NCBI GenBank assembly: GCA_964555065.1
Contig: CAZKRB010000016.1
Span: forward strand, 1-46,518
Origin: Syntrophus sp964555065
Lineage (GTDB): Bacteria > Desulfobacterota > Syntrophia > Syntrophales > Syntrophaceae
Direction: 5' to 3'
DNA: 46,518 nt
Every line of letters starts with the position of its first letter. Positions within the stretch are counted from its first letter, which is position 1. The position numbers were made by a program, and so were the translations under genes. Of the stretch, positions 38,929-46,518 are shown one piece after another. Under the pieces are notes generated by a model. That model worked only from the letters and a program-made list of their open reading frames with translations, made no database searches and had not been told where the DNA came from.

Positions 38929-40989
38929 TTAGAGTCGGTAACGATCGATCAGCTCTTTGAGCTGCTGCCCGAGATCATGGAGATTCTGGGCCGCCGTTTC
39001 CACCTGTTTCGCCCCGGCAACGTTTTGCGAGCTGGCCTGATTGATATTCGTAATGGCCAGCACCACCTGGTCCATCCCTACGAGCTGCTGCTGACTGGAG
39101 GCGGTGATCTGGGTTGCAGCCTGAGCCGATTCCTCGATGTTATCCGCGAGATTACGAAAAGATTCTCCGGCTGCGGAGGTCTGGCGCATCCCCGTCTCCA
39201 CGGCCTTAATCTCCTGTTCCGTGGACATCACGACCTCACCGACCGCCTTCTGGATTTCATTCAGGATGCTCCTCACCTGGGCGGTCGCCTGTTTGGACTG
39301 TTCCGCCAGGTTTTTCACTTCCTGGGCGACGACGGCGAATCCCTTCCCCTGATCCCCGGCTTTGGCCGCCTCGATGGCCGCATTGACCGCCAGCAGGTTG
39401 GATTGATCGGCGATGTCGTTCACGGAGGCAATGATTTCTCCGATCGCCTGGCTGCGCTCACTCAATTTCATGATGCTTTCCGAAATGGAATCCGTCTGGC
39501 TCCGGATGAAACTCATCCCCTCCACGGCCTGATCTACGGCCTTGCGGCCCTGCCGGGAGACATCGGAGGCCCTCTGGGCGCTGTCGAAGACATGCTTCGC
39601 TTTCTGGGTCGACAGATGAGCGGTCTGTTTCACTTCCTCCACGGTCGACGTCGTTTCACTGACCGCCGAAGCCGTCTGACTGGCAGCCGAGGCCAGTTCG
39701 GTGGTCGAGGCGGAAATCTGGCTGGCCGAAGAGGCGATGACGTTGACCGCCTCCCGGATGGCCTGCATCTCACCCCGCAGTGCGGTAACCATGGAAGCGA
39801 AGGCTTTGCCGATCACGTCCTTCTCCGTTGGAGTTTTTACCTCCACGGTAAGGTTTCCGGCCGCAATCTGCTGGAACAAGCCGGCCTTCTCCTGGAGAGA
39901 CTGCGTCATCTTCATAAAGGACCGGGCCAGCATGCCGATCTCATCGGGGCGGTTGTCGTCGGGAATCTGGACACTGAGATCGCCTTCGGCGATCCGTTCC
40001 GCCGCGGAAACAACTTTTTCCAACGGCCGGGTGAGACTCCGGGAAAAAAAGTAAAAGAAGGAGGCTGCCACAAGCAGGGAGAAGAACCCGACAATGGCGA
40101 TGAGGTTCCCGGTAAAGACCGCCGGTTTGAGCAGTTCATCCCGGGAAATGGTGGTGAGGGCCGTCCAGCCGTTGACCTTCGTGTTGGAAAAAGCGAGCAC
40201 TTTATCCAGGCCCTCGAATTGATACTCCACGACGCCGGATTCCTGGCCGGCGACTTTTTCCGCCATATGCTCCAGCCCCCTGACCTGTTTGTAGTTGAGT
40301 TTCAGGATATTTTCCTTGTTGGGATGCGCCAGTACGACCCCCTCCCGGTTCACCAGCATGGAATATCCGGTTTGCCCGACCTTGACCTTGTCCACCATTT
40401 CCACGAGATGGCTGATGTTGATCATGCAGCTCACCACCCCGATCACGTTCTTCTCTCCGCCCGAAAAAATCGGACAGGCGGCCATGCAGACCAGACCGTT
40501 CGTGGCCTTGGACCGGACTACCTCGCCCAGGTTGCAGTTCCCCTGTACGGCCTTCTTGAAATACTCCCGATCGGAGGCATTAATCCCGATATCCCTCCCC
40601 TGAACGCCATCGGCGAAGACAATGCCCTCCCTCCCGAAAAGGACGATGGTATCGTAACGATCGCCGGCGGCCTCACGAATCCTGCCAAGCTCACGCTGCG
40701 CCAGGGCAATCTCACTGCGGCTGCCCTCCCTGCCGACCGCGGCCACCTTCTCCGCCGCCGCGACCACACTGTTGGAGAGGGAAATCGCCTGGGACAGGCG
40801 CAGCTCTTCCGACAGCCCCAGGTCGATGGTCTCAGCCAGGACCTTGGAAACATTCTGTAATTCTTCCTCGGCAATGGACGAAATGCTGTCGGTGGCCTTG
40901 TAAACCGAGGCAACGCCGATCACAATCAAGGGAATCACCACCACGAGGAGTCCGCCGGCCAGCAGTTTTGTCCCCAGCTTCATTTTCAT
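38929..40989 (-). CDS. Methyl-accepting chemotaxis protein with dCache-like sensor
   Basis: A 686-residue transmembrane receptor. Membrane helix 1 is near residues 8-30 (LLAGGLLVVVIPLIVIGVASVY). A periplasmic dCache_1-like sensor covers about 35-290 (DREYFKKAVQGN, then SMLVNREGVVLAHPNKENILKLN). Membrane helix 2 is near 297-320. HAMP follows (PLEKVVSAAERIAEGDLSV), with a second HAMP-like repeat (LFQQIAAGNLTVEV). The long coiled-coil signalling domain has hairpin tip DIADQSNLLAVNAAIEAAKAGDQGKGFAVVA in the right place. It has no C-terminal NWETF-type tether. The start is ATG 40989 with AGGAG 13 bases upstream; a GTG at 40992 and an ATG at 40983 are alternatives. As the only receptor in the operon it is the likely input of the cheA here; the ligand is unknown. 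Confidence 0.95.
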   Translation of the reverse strand: MKMKLGTKLLAGGLLVVVIPLIVIGVASVYKATDSISSIAEEELQNVSKVLAETIDLGLSEELRLSQAISLSNSVVAAAEKVAAVGREGSRSEIALAQRELGRIREAAGDRYDTIVLFGREGIVFADGVQGRDIGINASDREYFKKAVQGNCNLGEVVRSKATNGLVCMAACPIFSGGEKNVIGVVSCMINISHLVEMVDKVKVGQTGYSMLVNREGVVLAHPNKENILKLNYKQVRGLEHMAEKVAGQESGVVEYQFEGLDKVLAFSNTKVNGWTALTTISRDELLKPAVFTGNLIAIVGFFSLLVAASFFYFFSRSLTRPLEKVVSAAERIAEGDLSVQIPDDNRPDEIGMLARSFMKMTQSLQEKAGLFQQIAAGNLTVEVKTPTEKDVIGKAFASMVTALRGEMQAIREAVNVIASSASQISASTTELASAASQTASAVSETTSTVEEVKQTAHLSTQKAKHVFDSAQRASDVSRQGRKAVDQAVEGMSFIRSQTDSISESIMKLSERSQAIGEIIASVNDIADQSNLLAVNAAIEAAKAGDQGKGFAVVAQEVKNLAEQSKQATAQVRSILNEIQKAVGEVVMSTEQEIKAVETGMRQTSAAGESFRNLADNIEESAQAATQITASSQQQLVGMDQVVLAITNINQASSQNVAGAKQVETAAQNLHDLGQQLKELIDRYRL

Positions 40990-41135
40990 CACTCTGTTTT
41001 TACTCCTTTCCCTCTTTGTTTCCCGGCAACCTTGCCCCATTCCGTCACAAGGTGCACCACCTGTCGGCGTCGTGCCCGGCCCCTTGACTTCCCCGCTTTC
41101 CCGCGCCCCGCCATTCCTGGTGATCCGAAGTCGTC

Positions 41136-41696
41136 CTATCCCTCGTCATTGACGAGAATCCGCTCATCGGAGAGGAGATTCTCGACGTTCAGCACGACCG
41201 TCCCATCAGCCGATACCCCGGCAAGATACTGCTCGCGAACACCGGTCAAGGTCGGCAGGGAAGACTGCAGGCACTCCACCGGGAGCGCCTGGATGCCCAG
41301 GAGGACATCGGCGACAATCCCCACCTCCAGCTCCCGGCTGCGGACGACGATCAATTTGTGAAGATCCGGCAGCCCGCTTTCGGGAAGAGAAAAAAATTTT
41401 TTAATATCCAGCACGGAGAGAATCCGCCCCCGGACGTTCACAATCCCCAGAAAAAAGGAGGGCAGACCCGGCAGGGGGGTGAGCTCCCGCAGGGACATCG
41501 TTTCCTCGACAAAACGGGCTTCAATAGCGTACCGTTCCCCGGCGACCATGAACAGCAGGACTTCGAGGAAAGCGGAAGACTCTCCCGAAGATTCCGGCTT
41601 TCGAGCCAGTTGCCGGGCGCGCTCTTTCAGGATGCGTTCTTTCTCTTCCCCATCCGGGGCCTGGGCATCGTCCCCGGGATTGCCGAATCCGGTCAA
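41136..41696 (-). CDS. cheW: CheW-type coupling protein (second in operon)
   Basis: A 186-residue CheW protein with a charged N-terminal tail of about 42 residues (longer than classic CheW) before the CheW core: EVLLFMVAGERYAIEARFVEETM, LPGLPSFFLGIVNVRGRILSVLDI, and VGIVADVLLGI. CheW links receptors to CheA. The two CheW copies flanking a CheR-TPR gene match the paired WspB/WspD or FrzA/FrzB arrangement. The start is 41696. It lies 25 bases after cheR and about 147 before the MCP start. Confidence 0.92.
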   Translation of the reverse strand: MTGFGNPGDDAQAPDGEEKERILKERARQLARKPESSGESSAFLEVLLFMVAGERYAIEARFVEETMSLRELTPLPGLPSFFLGIVNVRGRILSVLDIKKFFSLPESGLPDLHKLIVVRSRELEVGIVADVLLGIQALPVECLQSSLPTLTGVREQYLAGVSADGTVVLNVENLLSDERILVNDEG

Positions 41697-41721
41697 AACG
41701 GTTCCTCCTGGCGAAGGGAGA

Positions 41722-43314
41722 TCAGGCTCCCGGGGCCATGAATCTCTGCCGATTCGCCATCAAAATAATTTCTTTCATTCTCCCCGCCGTCACTCCGTCG
41801 GATTCCGGAAGGAGGTCCTCCGGCGAATAGCTCTGCTGCAGCAGCCGCAGGGCCTGGTCAAAATGCCTTGCCGCCAGGGAGTCCCGGCCTTCCTCCCGGG
41901 CAAGATTTCCCAGGGAAAAATGGGCCAGGACAAAGTCCGGTTCCAGGTAAAGGGCGCGGCGCAGGGCCTGTTCCGCTTCGCTGAAATGCCGCTGCTCAAT
42001 AAAAATCGCAGCCAGCAGGTAATGGCATCCCGCATCGAGTTTATTGAGCGCCAGGGCTCGTTCGCATTGAGCCTGGGCGTCATGAAGACGACCCTGATCC
42101 GCATAGAGACGGGCCATCAGCGCCTGCCCCTGGAAATTCTCCGGCTTCCGCTCCAGGAAGGAGTTCAGAATGGATTCACTTTCCTGGACGCGCCCCCCCT
42201 TAAAAAGTTGCAGGGCCTGTTCGTAAAGGGCGGCTTCCGTTTTTCCTTCCGCCGCCGGCGCCGGCGGCGAAATTGCGGGAAGAGCCGACGCCCCTCGTGC
42301 CGCGTCCGGTTGCCCCTCCGAAGCGTCCTCCCGCGGCGGCTTTTCCGTCACCCGCAAGGCGCTCAGCCCTTTTCCCCCTTCGTTACGCGGCTCCCGAGCA
42401 GCGGGCTGATCCCCATGCATAAGGGAGCGGAAGGTGTCCAGCGTCCCTTCTTGATTCACCTTTTTCTGATACAGGGTGACTCCGGGAAAGGCAACCGCGG
42501 CAAATCGGCTGGAAAGCAGATGAAACCCTTCGGTGACACTGGTCAGAACCCAGCCCTCATCGACCAGCGCCCGGTAGAAATGCCTTACCACCTGTTTGGC
42601 CAGCGAAGGCTCCAGGTACATCAGCACATTCCGGCAGAAGATGATGTCCATGGCATTCGTGTTGTTGAACAGCGAGGGATAAGAATCCGTCGCCAGATTC
42701 AGGTAATGGAAGGTCACCATCTTCCGGATTTTTTCCGCAATCCGGTAGCGCCCGTCGAGGGTCCTGGTAAAATAGGCATCTTTAAGCCATTGGAAGTCGC
42801 CGCGGAAGGACCACTCCCGGTAAATTCCCTCGGCTGCCCTCTCGAGCGAGCGGGGATTGATATCCGTCGCCAGCAGGGTGATCTGCCACTTGTGAATATC
42901 GGGAATCAACCGGGAAAGGAGAATCGCGATCGTGTACGGCTCCTCGCCCGTCGCGCAACCGGCGCTCCAGATCCGCAACTGGCGCAGACTGCGCCGGGAT
43001 TCGATCAGCTCCGGCAGAATGTATCTCTCCAGCGCCTCCAGACTTGCCGCTTCCCGGAAAAAGTAGGTTTCTCCCACGGTCAAATGGCTGGCCAGGATCT
43101 CCATCTGCCGCTGGCTCAGCCTTGTGGAGAGCAGCCAGGCCACAAACGGTTCGAGGGAAGCGAAATGAAATTCCCGGGCAGCCGACAAAAGGCGCCGCTT
43201 CAGATCCGGCAGGCGTTCCTGCGGCAGGTGCAGCCCCATCTGGGAGGTAATCCACTGCGCCAGCCGCCGCCATTGTTCATCGGAAAGTAACCGCTCATAT
43301 TCTTCTTTACGCAT
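41722..43314 (-). CDS. cheR: CheR methyltransferase with C-terminal TPR repeats
   Basis: A 530-residue fusion. The CheR domain (about 1-280) has an N-terminal helical part, SHLTVGETYFFREA, the SAM-binding WSAGCATGEEPYTIA and IIFCRNVLMYL. After a low-complexity Pro/Ala linker (about 280-345), TPR repeats fill about 350-500 (ALYEQALQLFKGGRVQESESIL, ALMARLYADQGRLHDAQAQCE, HYLLAAIFIEQRHFSEAEQALRRAL). It methylates receptor glutamates with SAM. WspC and FrzF carry the same CheR-TPR fusion, where the TPR part governs protein contacts. The start is ATG 43314, overlapping the cheW stop by 8 bases, which implies translational coupling. Confidence 0.95.
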   Translation of the reverse strand: MRKEEYERLLSDEQWRRLAQWITSQMGLHLPQERLPDLKRRLLSAAREFHFASLEPFVAWLLSTRLSQRQMEILASHLTVGETYFFREAASLEALERYILPELIESRRSLRQLRIWSAGCATGEEPYTIAILLSRLIPDIHKWQITLLATDINPRSLERAAEGIYREWSFRGDFQWLKDAYFTRTLDGRYRIAEKIRKMVTFHYLNLATDSYPSLFNNTNAMDIIFCRNVLMYLEPSLAKQVVRHFYRALVDEGWVLTSVTEGFHLLSSRFAAVAFPGVTLYQKKVNQEGTLDTFRSLMHGDQPAAREPRNEGGKGLSALRVTEKPPREDASEGQPDAARGASALPAISPPAPAAEGKTEAALYEQALQLFKGGRVQESESILNSFLERKPENFQGQALMARLYADQGRLHDAQAQCERALALNKLDAGCHYLLAAIFIEQRHFSEAEQALRRALYLEPDFVLAHFSLGNLAREEGRDSLAARHFDQALRLLQQSYSPEDLLPESDGVTAGRMKEIILMANRQRFMAPGA

Positions 43315-43837
43315 GCTGCGGCAGTTCCCTGTCCAGAAGATCGTGATCTTTGCCGGAAAGATAGCCTTCGGGATTCTGGAGGATCACCAGTTCGTCCCCC
43401 CCCGCGAAAATCCCTTCGACATAGGCGAGCTGATTCAGCAGTTCCTCTGCAGGAATCCACTGCGCAGACCCGTCCGGCTCCAATCCCAGAACGTCATCCA
43501 CCCAGAGGGCCACCCGCCGCCTTTCCAGGCCCACGAGGATCAACCGGTCACTCAGGGATATCCCCCGCTCCGGGAGGACGAAGCAGCGGCGCAGGGAAAG
43601 AACCGGAACCACTTCGCCCCGGACGCTGACGATCCCCGCCACGAGGGAAGGTAATCCCGGGAAGGGTGTGATTTCCACCATCCGCACCACCCGCTCCACC
43701 CGGGAGATCTCGAGGGCATAGTGCTGCCCGGCGACGACAAAAACCAGAAGCTTGCCCAGGAAGTTCACCATGGCCTCATTCTTTGATCGGAAATCCTCGT
43801 TCTCTTCGCCAGGGAAGCGGGGGCTGAAGAATTGCAA
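43307..43837 (-). CDS. cheW: CheW-type coupling protein (first in operon)
   Basis: A 176-residue CheW. The core opens GKLLVFVVAGQHYALEISRVERVV, with PFPGLPSLVAGIVSVRGEVVPVLSLRR and VALWVDDVLGL following. The start is chosen as TTG 43837 because a strong GGGGAGAGGACC lies just upstream. ATG 43771 (MVNFLGKLLVF) gives a 154-residue form but has poorer spacing. It is the first gene of the operon and overlaps cheR by 8 bases. It lies behind a clear sigma-70-like promoter. Confidence 0.92.
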   Translation of the reverse strand: MQFFSPRFPGEENEDFRSKNEAMVNFLGKLLVFVVAGQHYALEISRVERVVRMVEITPFPGLPSLVAGIVSVRGEVVPVLSLRRCFVLPERGISLSDRLILVGLERRRVALWVDDVLGLEPDGSAQWIPAEELLNQLAYVEGIFAGGDELVILQNPEGYLSGKDHDLLDRELPQHA

Positions 43838-43888
43838 AGGTCCTCTCCCCGGAGCCTGCCTCTACCCTGTTTCCGGCAAATTTCTTTC

Positions 43889-43917
43889 TTTATAAACGAG
43901 ATGTTGAGATTTGTCAC
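43889..43917 (-). promoter_or_regulatory. Sigma-70-like promoter of the chemosensory operon
   Basis: On the minus strand GTGACA (43917-43912), a 17-base spacer, then TATAAA (43894-43889); both boxes match 5 of 6. The start would be near 43882, about 45 bases before the first cheW. Confidence 0.6.
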
Positions 43918-44009
43918 GAAAGAGTTGACCGGCCCGGGACCCCGCCGAAGTCGGCTGATGAAGATCTCACATCGGCCACTGGCAATCAAAAGTGCCTCTT
44001 TCGTTTTTT
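43916..44009 (+). other. Long-range paired element with T-run, upstream of the che operon
   Basis: ACGAAAGAG (43916-43924) is complementary to CTCTTTCGT (43996-44004), with 71 bases between that can form a further GCCGA/TCGGC stem, and TTTTTT follows at 44004-44009. In plus sense this looks like a structured RNA or terminator opposed to the che promoter. No gene it would serve is apparent. Confidence 0.3.
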
Positions 44010-44105
44010 AGTGTGTTAATTCAAGTTGTTACGATTGCGAATGGCTTGATCCTGTGTCCGGTCGAAGGGCAACGGGCGGCCTTGAATCTGTTTCCTCTTC
44101 GAAAC

Positions 44106-45797
44106 TCAGGCAGTTTGGGATAAAGCCCGCTGATAGTCCCGGATCAGGATAGGCTTGTCGATTCCCTGATCGATGAAATCCCAGGGCAGAACTTCCTGGA
44201 CATCCTTGAGGCGATAGACGTAGAAGTCGGCATTGAGATTGATTTTTTTCAGTGCCTGGGACCAGTTTCCGCCCAGGCGGTGCACTTCGAGGAGGATCTG
44301 TCCCACCCGCCTGTCCCCCAGGGAGAGCAGGGCCTGAATATAATTCCACTTCGGCAGATCATGGAGGACCTGGATGGATCCTTCACGCCGGAGGGCCTTT
44401 TCCACGGTTTGCAGCTTTTTTTTAACGCTCCGGATGTCTTCCAGGGGATGCCATTGAAAGGGCGTTGCGGGCTTGGGAATAAACTGGTTGATGCTCAGGA
44501 TGATGCGCCGGAAGGGCCGCTGTCCCCGGGAAAGCTGGAGGGCATGATGGCGGATCCTCCGCGTGAGAGAGATCAGGCCCTCAATATCCGCTTCCGTCTC
44601 CGTGGGCAGCCCGATCATGAAGTAAAGGCGGAGCTGACGAACGCCTTCCCGCACCAGGCACTCGACGGCGGAGAAGATATGGGCTTCGGAAACCCCTTTG
44701 TGAAGAACATCCCGCAGGCGCTGAGTCCCCGCCTCCGGGGCCAGCGCGACCGTTTCCACCCCCGATTCCCGCAGGAGACCCGCCATCTCGGGGTTGATCC
44801 GGTCCATCCGCAGCGAGGCCAGGGAAAAGTTTCCTCCCCTTTCCAGAATGGCGCGGCACAGCTCCGTCAACTGAGGATGATCGGAAACCGCGGTACCCAG
44901 GAGCCCGATTTTTTTCCCTGCGGCGAGGCCGCGGACAAAGGCAGGCTCCAGGACCTCTTTCCGGCGGAACCGGACCGGCCGGTAAACAAAGCCGGCGGCG
45001 CAGAAACGGCACCCTCGCGCACATCCCCGGCTGATTTCCGCCAGAAACATCTCGCCGAATTCCGTGGCGGAGGTGGCAATGACCTGCTCCGTCATGAAGG
45101 CTGAGACATCGGGCATCCACCGCCTCCGGATCTTCCGGGGAAGAGCGGCCTCCACCGGTTTCATCTCGTCAATCGTCCCGTCGAACCGATAGGACACGGA
45201 GTAAAACCGGGGCGCATACGCTCCCGCCACCTCCCGCTGAACGGCAAAGAGGCGCTCCTCGCGGCTCCGCCCCTCCCTCCCTGCACTCCGCCACCGGTCG
45301 ACGAATTCCGGGAGCATTTCTTCCGCTTCTCCCAGCAGGAACAGGTCCACGAAGAAGCTGATCGGTTCGGGATTCAGGGTGACGGCGATTCCCCCGGCCA
45401 GGATCAGCGGATCGGATTCGCCGCGCAACTCCCGTTCCAGGGGAATTCCAGCCTGGTCCAGCATGCCAAGGACATGGGGATAGTCATTTTCGAAGGGAAG
45501 GGCAAAGGCGATCAGGTCAAAATCCTTCAGCCGCTTTTGCGATTCCAGGCTTAAAAGTCCTTCCTTCCGACCGGCATCCCCCTCCCCGGAGTCCGGGAGA
45601 AAGACCCGCTCGCACAGACAGCCGGGCAGGTTGTTCAGGATATTGTAAACCGTCTGAAAACCCAGATTGGACATGCCGATCCGGTAAACATTCGGATAAG
45701 CCAGACAGACGGACAGCCCGTCCCCCCAGACCTTCCGCCGGGTTCCCGTCTCACCGGCTAAAAGCGCTTCATACCGATTCCGCTGCCTCCTTTTCAT
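44106..45797 (-). CDS. B12-binding radical SAM protein (ftsZ-adjacent type)
   Basis: A 563-residue protein. The N-terminal part (about 15-200) resembles a cobalamin-binding Rossmann domain (DGLSVCLAYPNVYRIGMSNLGFQTVYNILN, FDLIAFALPFENDYP). The radical SAM core follows with the cluster motif CxxxCxxC in ISRGCARGCRFCAAGF. Later motifs include LRLYFMIGLPTETEADIEG and INQFIPKPATPFQW. Proteins of this layout are found beside ftsZ or beside ribosome-related genes in many deltaproteobacteria; some relatives are split forms that modify RNA or proteins, but the substrate here is unknown. The start is ATG 45797 with GGAG upstream; the frame runs back to 45851 without support. A hairpin lies between it and ftsZ. 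Confidence 0.9.
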   Translation of the reverse strand: MKRRQRNRYEALLAGETGTRRKVWGDGLSVCLAYPNVYRIGMSNLGFQTVYNILNNLPGCLCERVFLPDSGEGDAGRKEGLLSLESQKRLKDFDLIAFALPFENDYPHVLGMLDQAGIPLERELRGESDPLILAGGIAVTLNPEPISFFVDLFLLGEAEEMLPEFVDRWRSAGREGRSREERLFAVQREVAGAYAPRFYSVSYRFDGTIDEMKPVEAALPRKIRRRWMPDVSAFMTEQVIATSATEFGEMFLAEISRGCARGCRFCAAGFVYRPVRFRRKEVLEPAFVRGLAAGKKIGLLGTAVSDHPQLTELCRAILERGGNFSLASLRMDRINPEMAGLLRESGVETVALAPEAGTQRLRDVLHKGVSEAHIFSAVECLVREGVRQLRLYFMIGLPTETEADIEGLISLTRRIRHHALQLSRGQRPFRRIILSINQFIPKPATPFQWHPLEDIRSVKKKLQTVEKALRREGSIQVLHDLPKWNYIQALLSLGDRRVGQILLEVHRLGGNWSQALKKINLNADFYVYRLKDVQEVLPWDFIDQGIDKPILIRDYQRALSQTA

Positions 45798-45851
45798 GGC
45801 GCATCCATCTCCGCCCCGACCTCGGCATGATTTCCTCCCGGCCGTGCACAA

Positions 45852-45890
45852 CGGTGAAGAGCCGTGGAATTTTCCCTCTGCTCTTCACCG
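45852..45890 (-). other. Strong hairpin between ftsZ and the radical SAM gene
   Basis: A perfect 11-bp inverted repeat, arms CGGTGAAGAGC (45852-45862) and its complement (45880-45890), around a 17-base loop. In the minus sense no T-run follows. It could be an attenuator or a processing/stability element that separates ftsZ from the downstream gene. Confidence 0.6.
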
Positions 45891-45951
45891 CAGACTCGAT
45901 GCGACGGCGCCGAACCGGCCCCCTCTTTCTGGTTTCGCGGGCAACGGGGGA

Positions 45952-46518
45952 TCAATCCGCCTGTCGCCGCAGAAAGGTTGGAATTTCCAGATCGGGATTT
46001 TCCTCGTCGTCAATCAGCCCCATCCGGATGACGTTGAAATCACCTGATCCCGATGGTTTATTGCGGATGTAGGCAGGAACGGAAATATCCCGGCTGCGGT
46101 TCACGTTGAAGGAAGCCAGATGAGACAGACCCTGTTTCTTCTTTCCCGGGTCTTCAAAACCGGTGGCAATGACGGTGATCCGGATCTCGTCCCCCATCGT
46201 CTCATCGACCACGGTCCCGAAGATGATATTGGCCTCTTCGTGAGCCTCCGCCTGAATCAGGGAAGAGGCTTCGTTGATTTCAAAGAGGGTCATATCCGAT
46301 CCGCCGGTGATATTGAGCAGTACGCCCCGCGCTCCCTGGATCGTGTTATCCTCCAGGAGCGGTGAAGAGATGGCTTTCTGCGCGGCTTCCACGGCCCGGT
46401 TTTCTCCGCTGGCCGAACCGGTTCCCATCAGGGCCAGTCCCATTTCCGACATGACGCTCTTCACATCGGCAAAATCCAGGTTGATCAGTCCGGGAATCGT
46501 GATCAGGTCGGAAATCCC
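45952..46518 (-). CDS. ftsZ: Cell division GTPase FtsZ, C-terminal part (cut by window edge)
   Basis: The last 188 residues of FtsZ are visible; the N-terminal GTP-binding half lies beyond the right edge. It enters near the T7 loop, with NLDFAD (the NxDxxD residues that complete GTP hydrolysis in the next subunit). The C-terminal domain follows (GTGSASGENRAVEAAQKAISSPLL, GARGVLLNITGGSDMTL, EEANIIFGTVVDETMGDEIRITVIATGF). A linker leads to the conserved tail IPTFLRRQAD, the docking peptide for FtsA and other division proteins. It polymerises at midcell to form the Z ring. Confidence 0.97.
   Translation of the reverse strand, partial: GISDLITIPGLINLDFADVKSVMSEMGLALMGTGSASGENRAVEAAQKAISSPLLEDNTIQGARGVLLNITGGSDMTLFEINEASSLIQAEAHEEANIIFGTVVDETMGDEIRITVIATGFEDPGKKKQGLSHLASFNVNRSRDISVPAYIRNKPSGSGDFNVIRMGLIDDEENPDLEIPTFLRRQAD

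Overview
The window looks like a chromosomal segment of a Gram-negative, diderm anaerobe of the former Deltaproteobacteria, most like Syntrophus/Syntrophales. This placement is inferred from gene content and protein character and was not tested by a search. Supporting points are a lipid A / outer-membrane biogenesis cluster, an FtsZ with a proteobacterial-type tail next to a B12-radical SAM protein, a Frz/Wsp-like chemosensory operon, and two class III-type PilA pilins behind a sigma-54-like promoter. Coding density is high and most genes lie on the minus strand.

Layout, in plus coordinates. (1) 1-12463, minus strand: an envelope operon that reads lysS, lolC/E, lolD, bamA, skp, lpxD, lpxA, a Gfo/Idh/MocA oxidoreductase, lpxB and msbA (truncated by the left edge). 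LysS aside, these genes make lipid A, flip it, and move or fold lipoproteins and outer-membrane barrels. The usual fabZ between lpxD and lpxA is missing. bamA has an extra N-terminal periplasmic domain and a 10-base N run. (2) 12597-15792: ssb (plus), tatA and a RodZ-like HTH/membrane protein (minus), and a SuhB-type phosphatase (plus) whose 3' end overlaps the next gene tail to tail. (3) 15722-18431: an HDOD protein and a PAS hybrid histidine kinase, in one operon behind a sigma-54-like site. (4) 18886-22274: small and accessory genes (a Cys/His-rich mini-protein, a cupin, two tandem type IV pilins, a small membrane protein) with long non-coding stretches, several hairpins and promoter-like sites. 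(5) 22482-28610: an M16C metalloprotease, two PilZ (c-di-GMP) proteins flanking an uncatalogued 46-codon ORF, DNA polymerase IV and a small acidic protein. (6) 29229-35211: an AT-rich secreted orphan, tRNA-Glu(TTC), a Ski2-like helicase, an OFA-type MFS carrier, a GAF/DUF484-like protein and exonuclease III. (7) 35433-43837, minus strand: a complete chemosensory operon reading cheW, cheR-TPR, cheW, mcp, hybrid cheA-REC and cheB. (8) 44106-46518: a B12-binding radical SAM protein and the C-terminal third of ftsZ, cut by the right edge.

The parts most worth a second look are the two contrasting pilins, the Frz/Wsp-like operon with no dedicated output regulator, the extended BamA, the lpx cluster that lacks fabZ but carries a GnnA-like oxidoreductase, and several small ORFs with good ribosome binding sites. 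No CRISPR array, insertion sequence, prophage or rRNA gene was seen.
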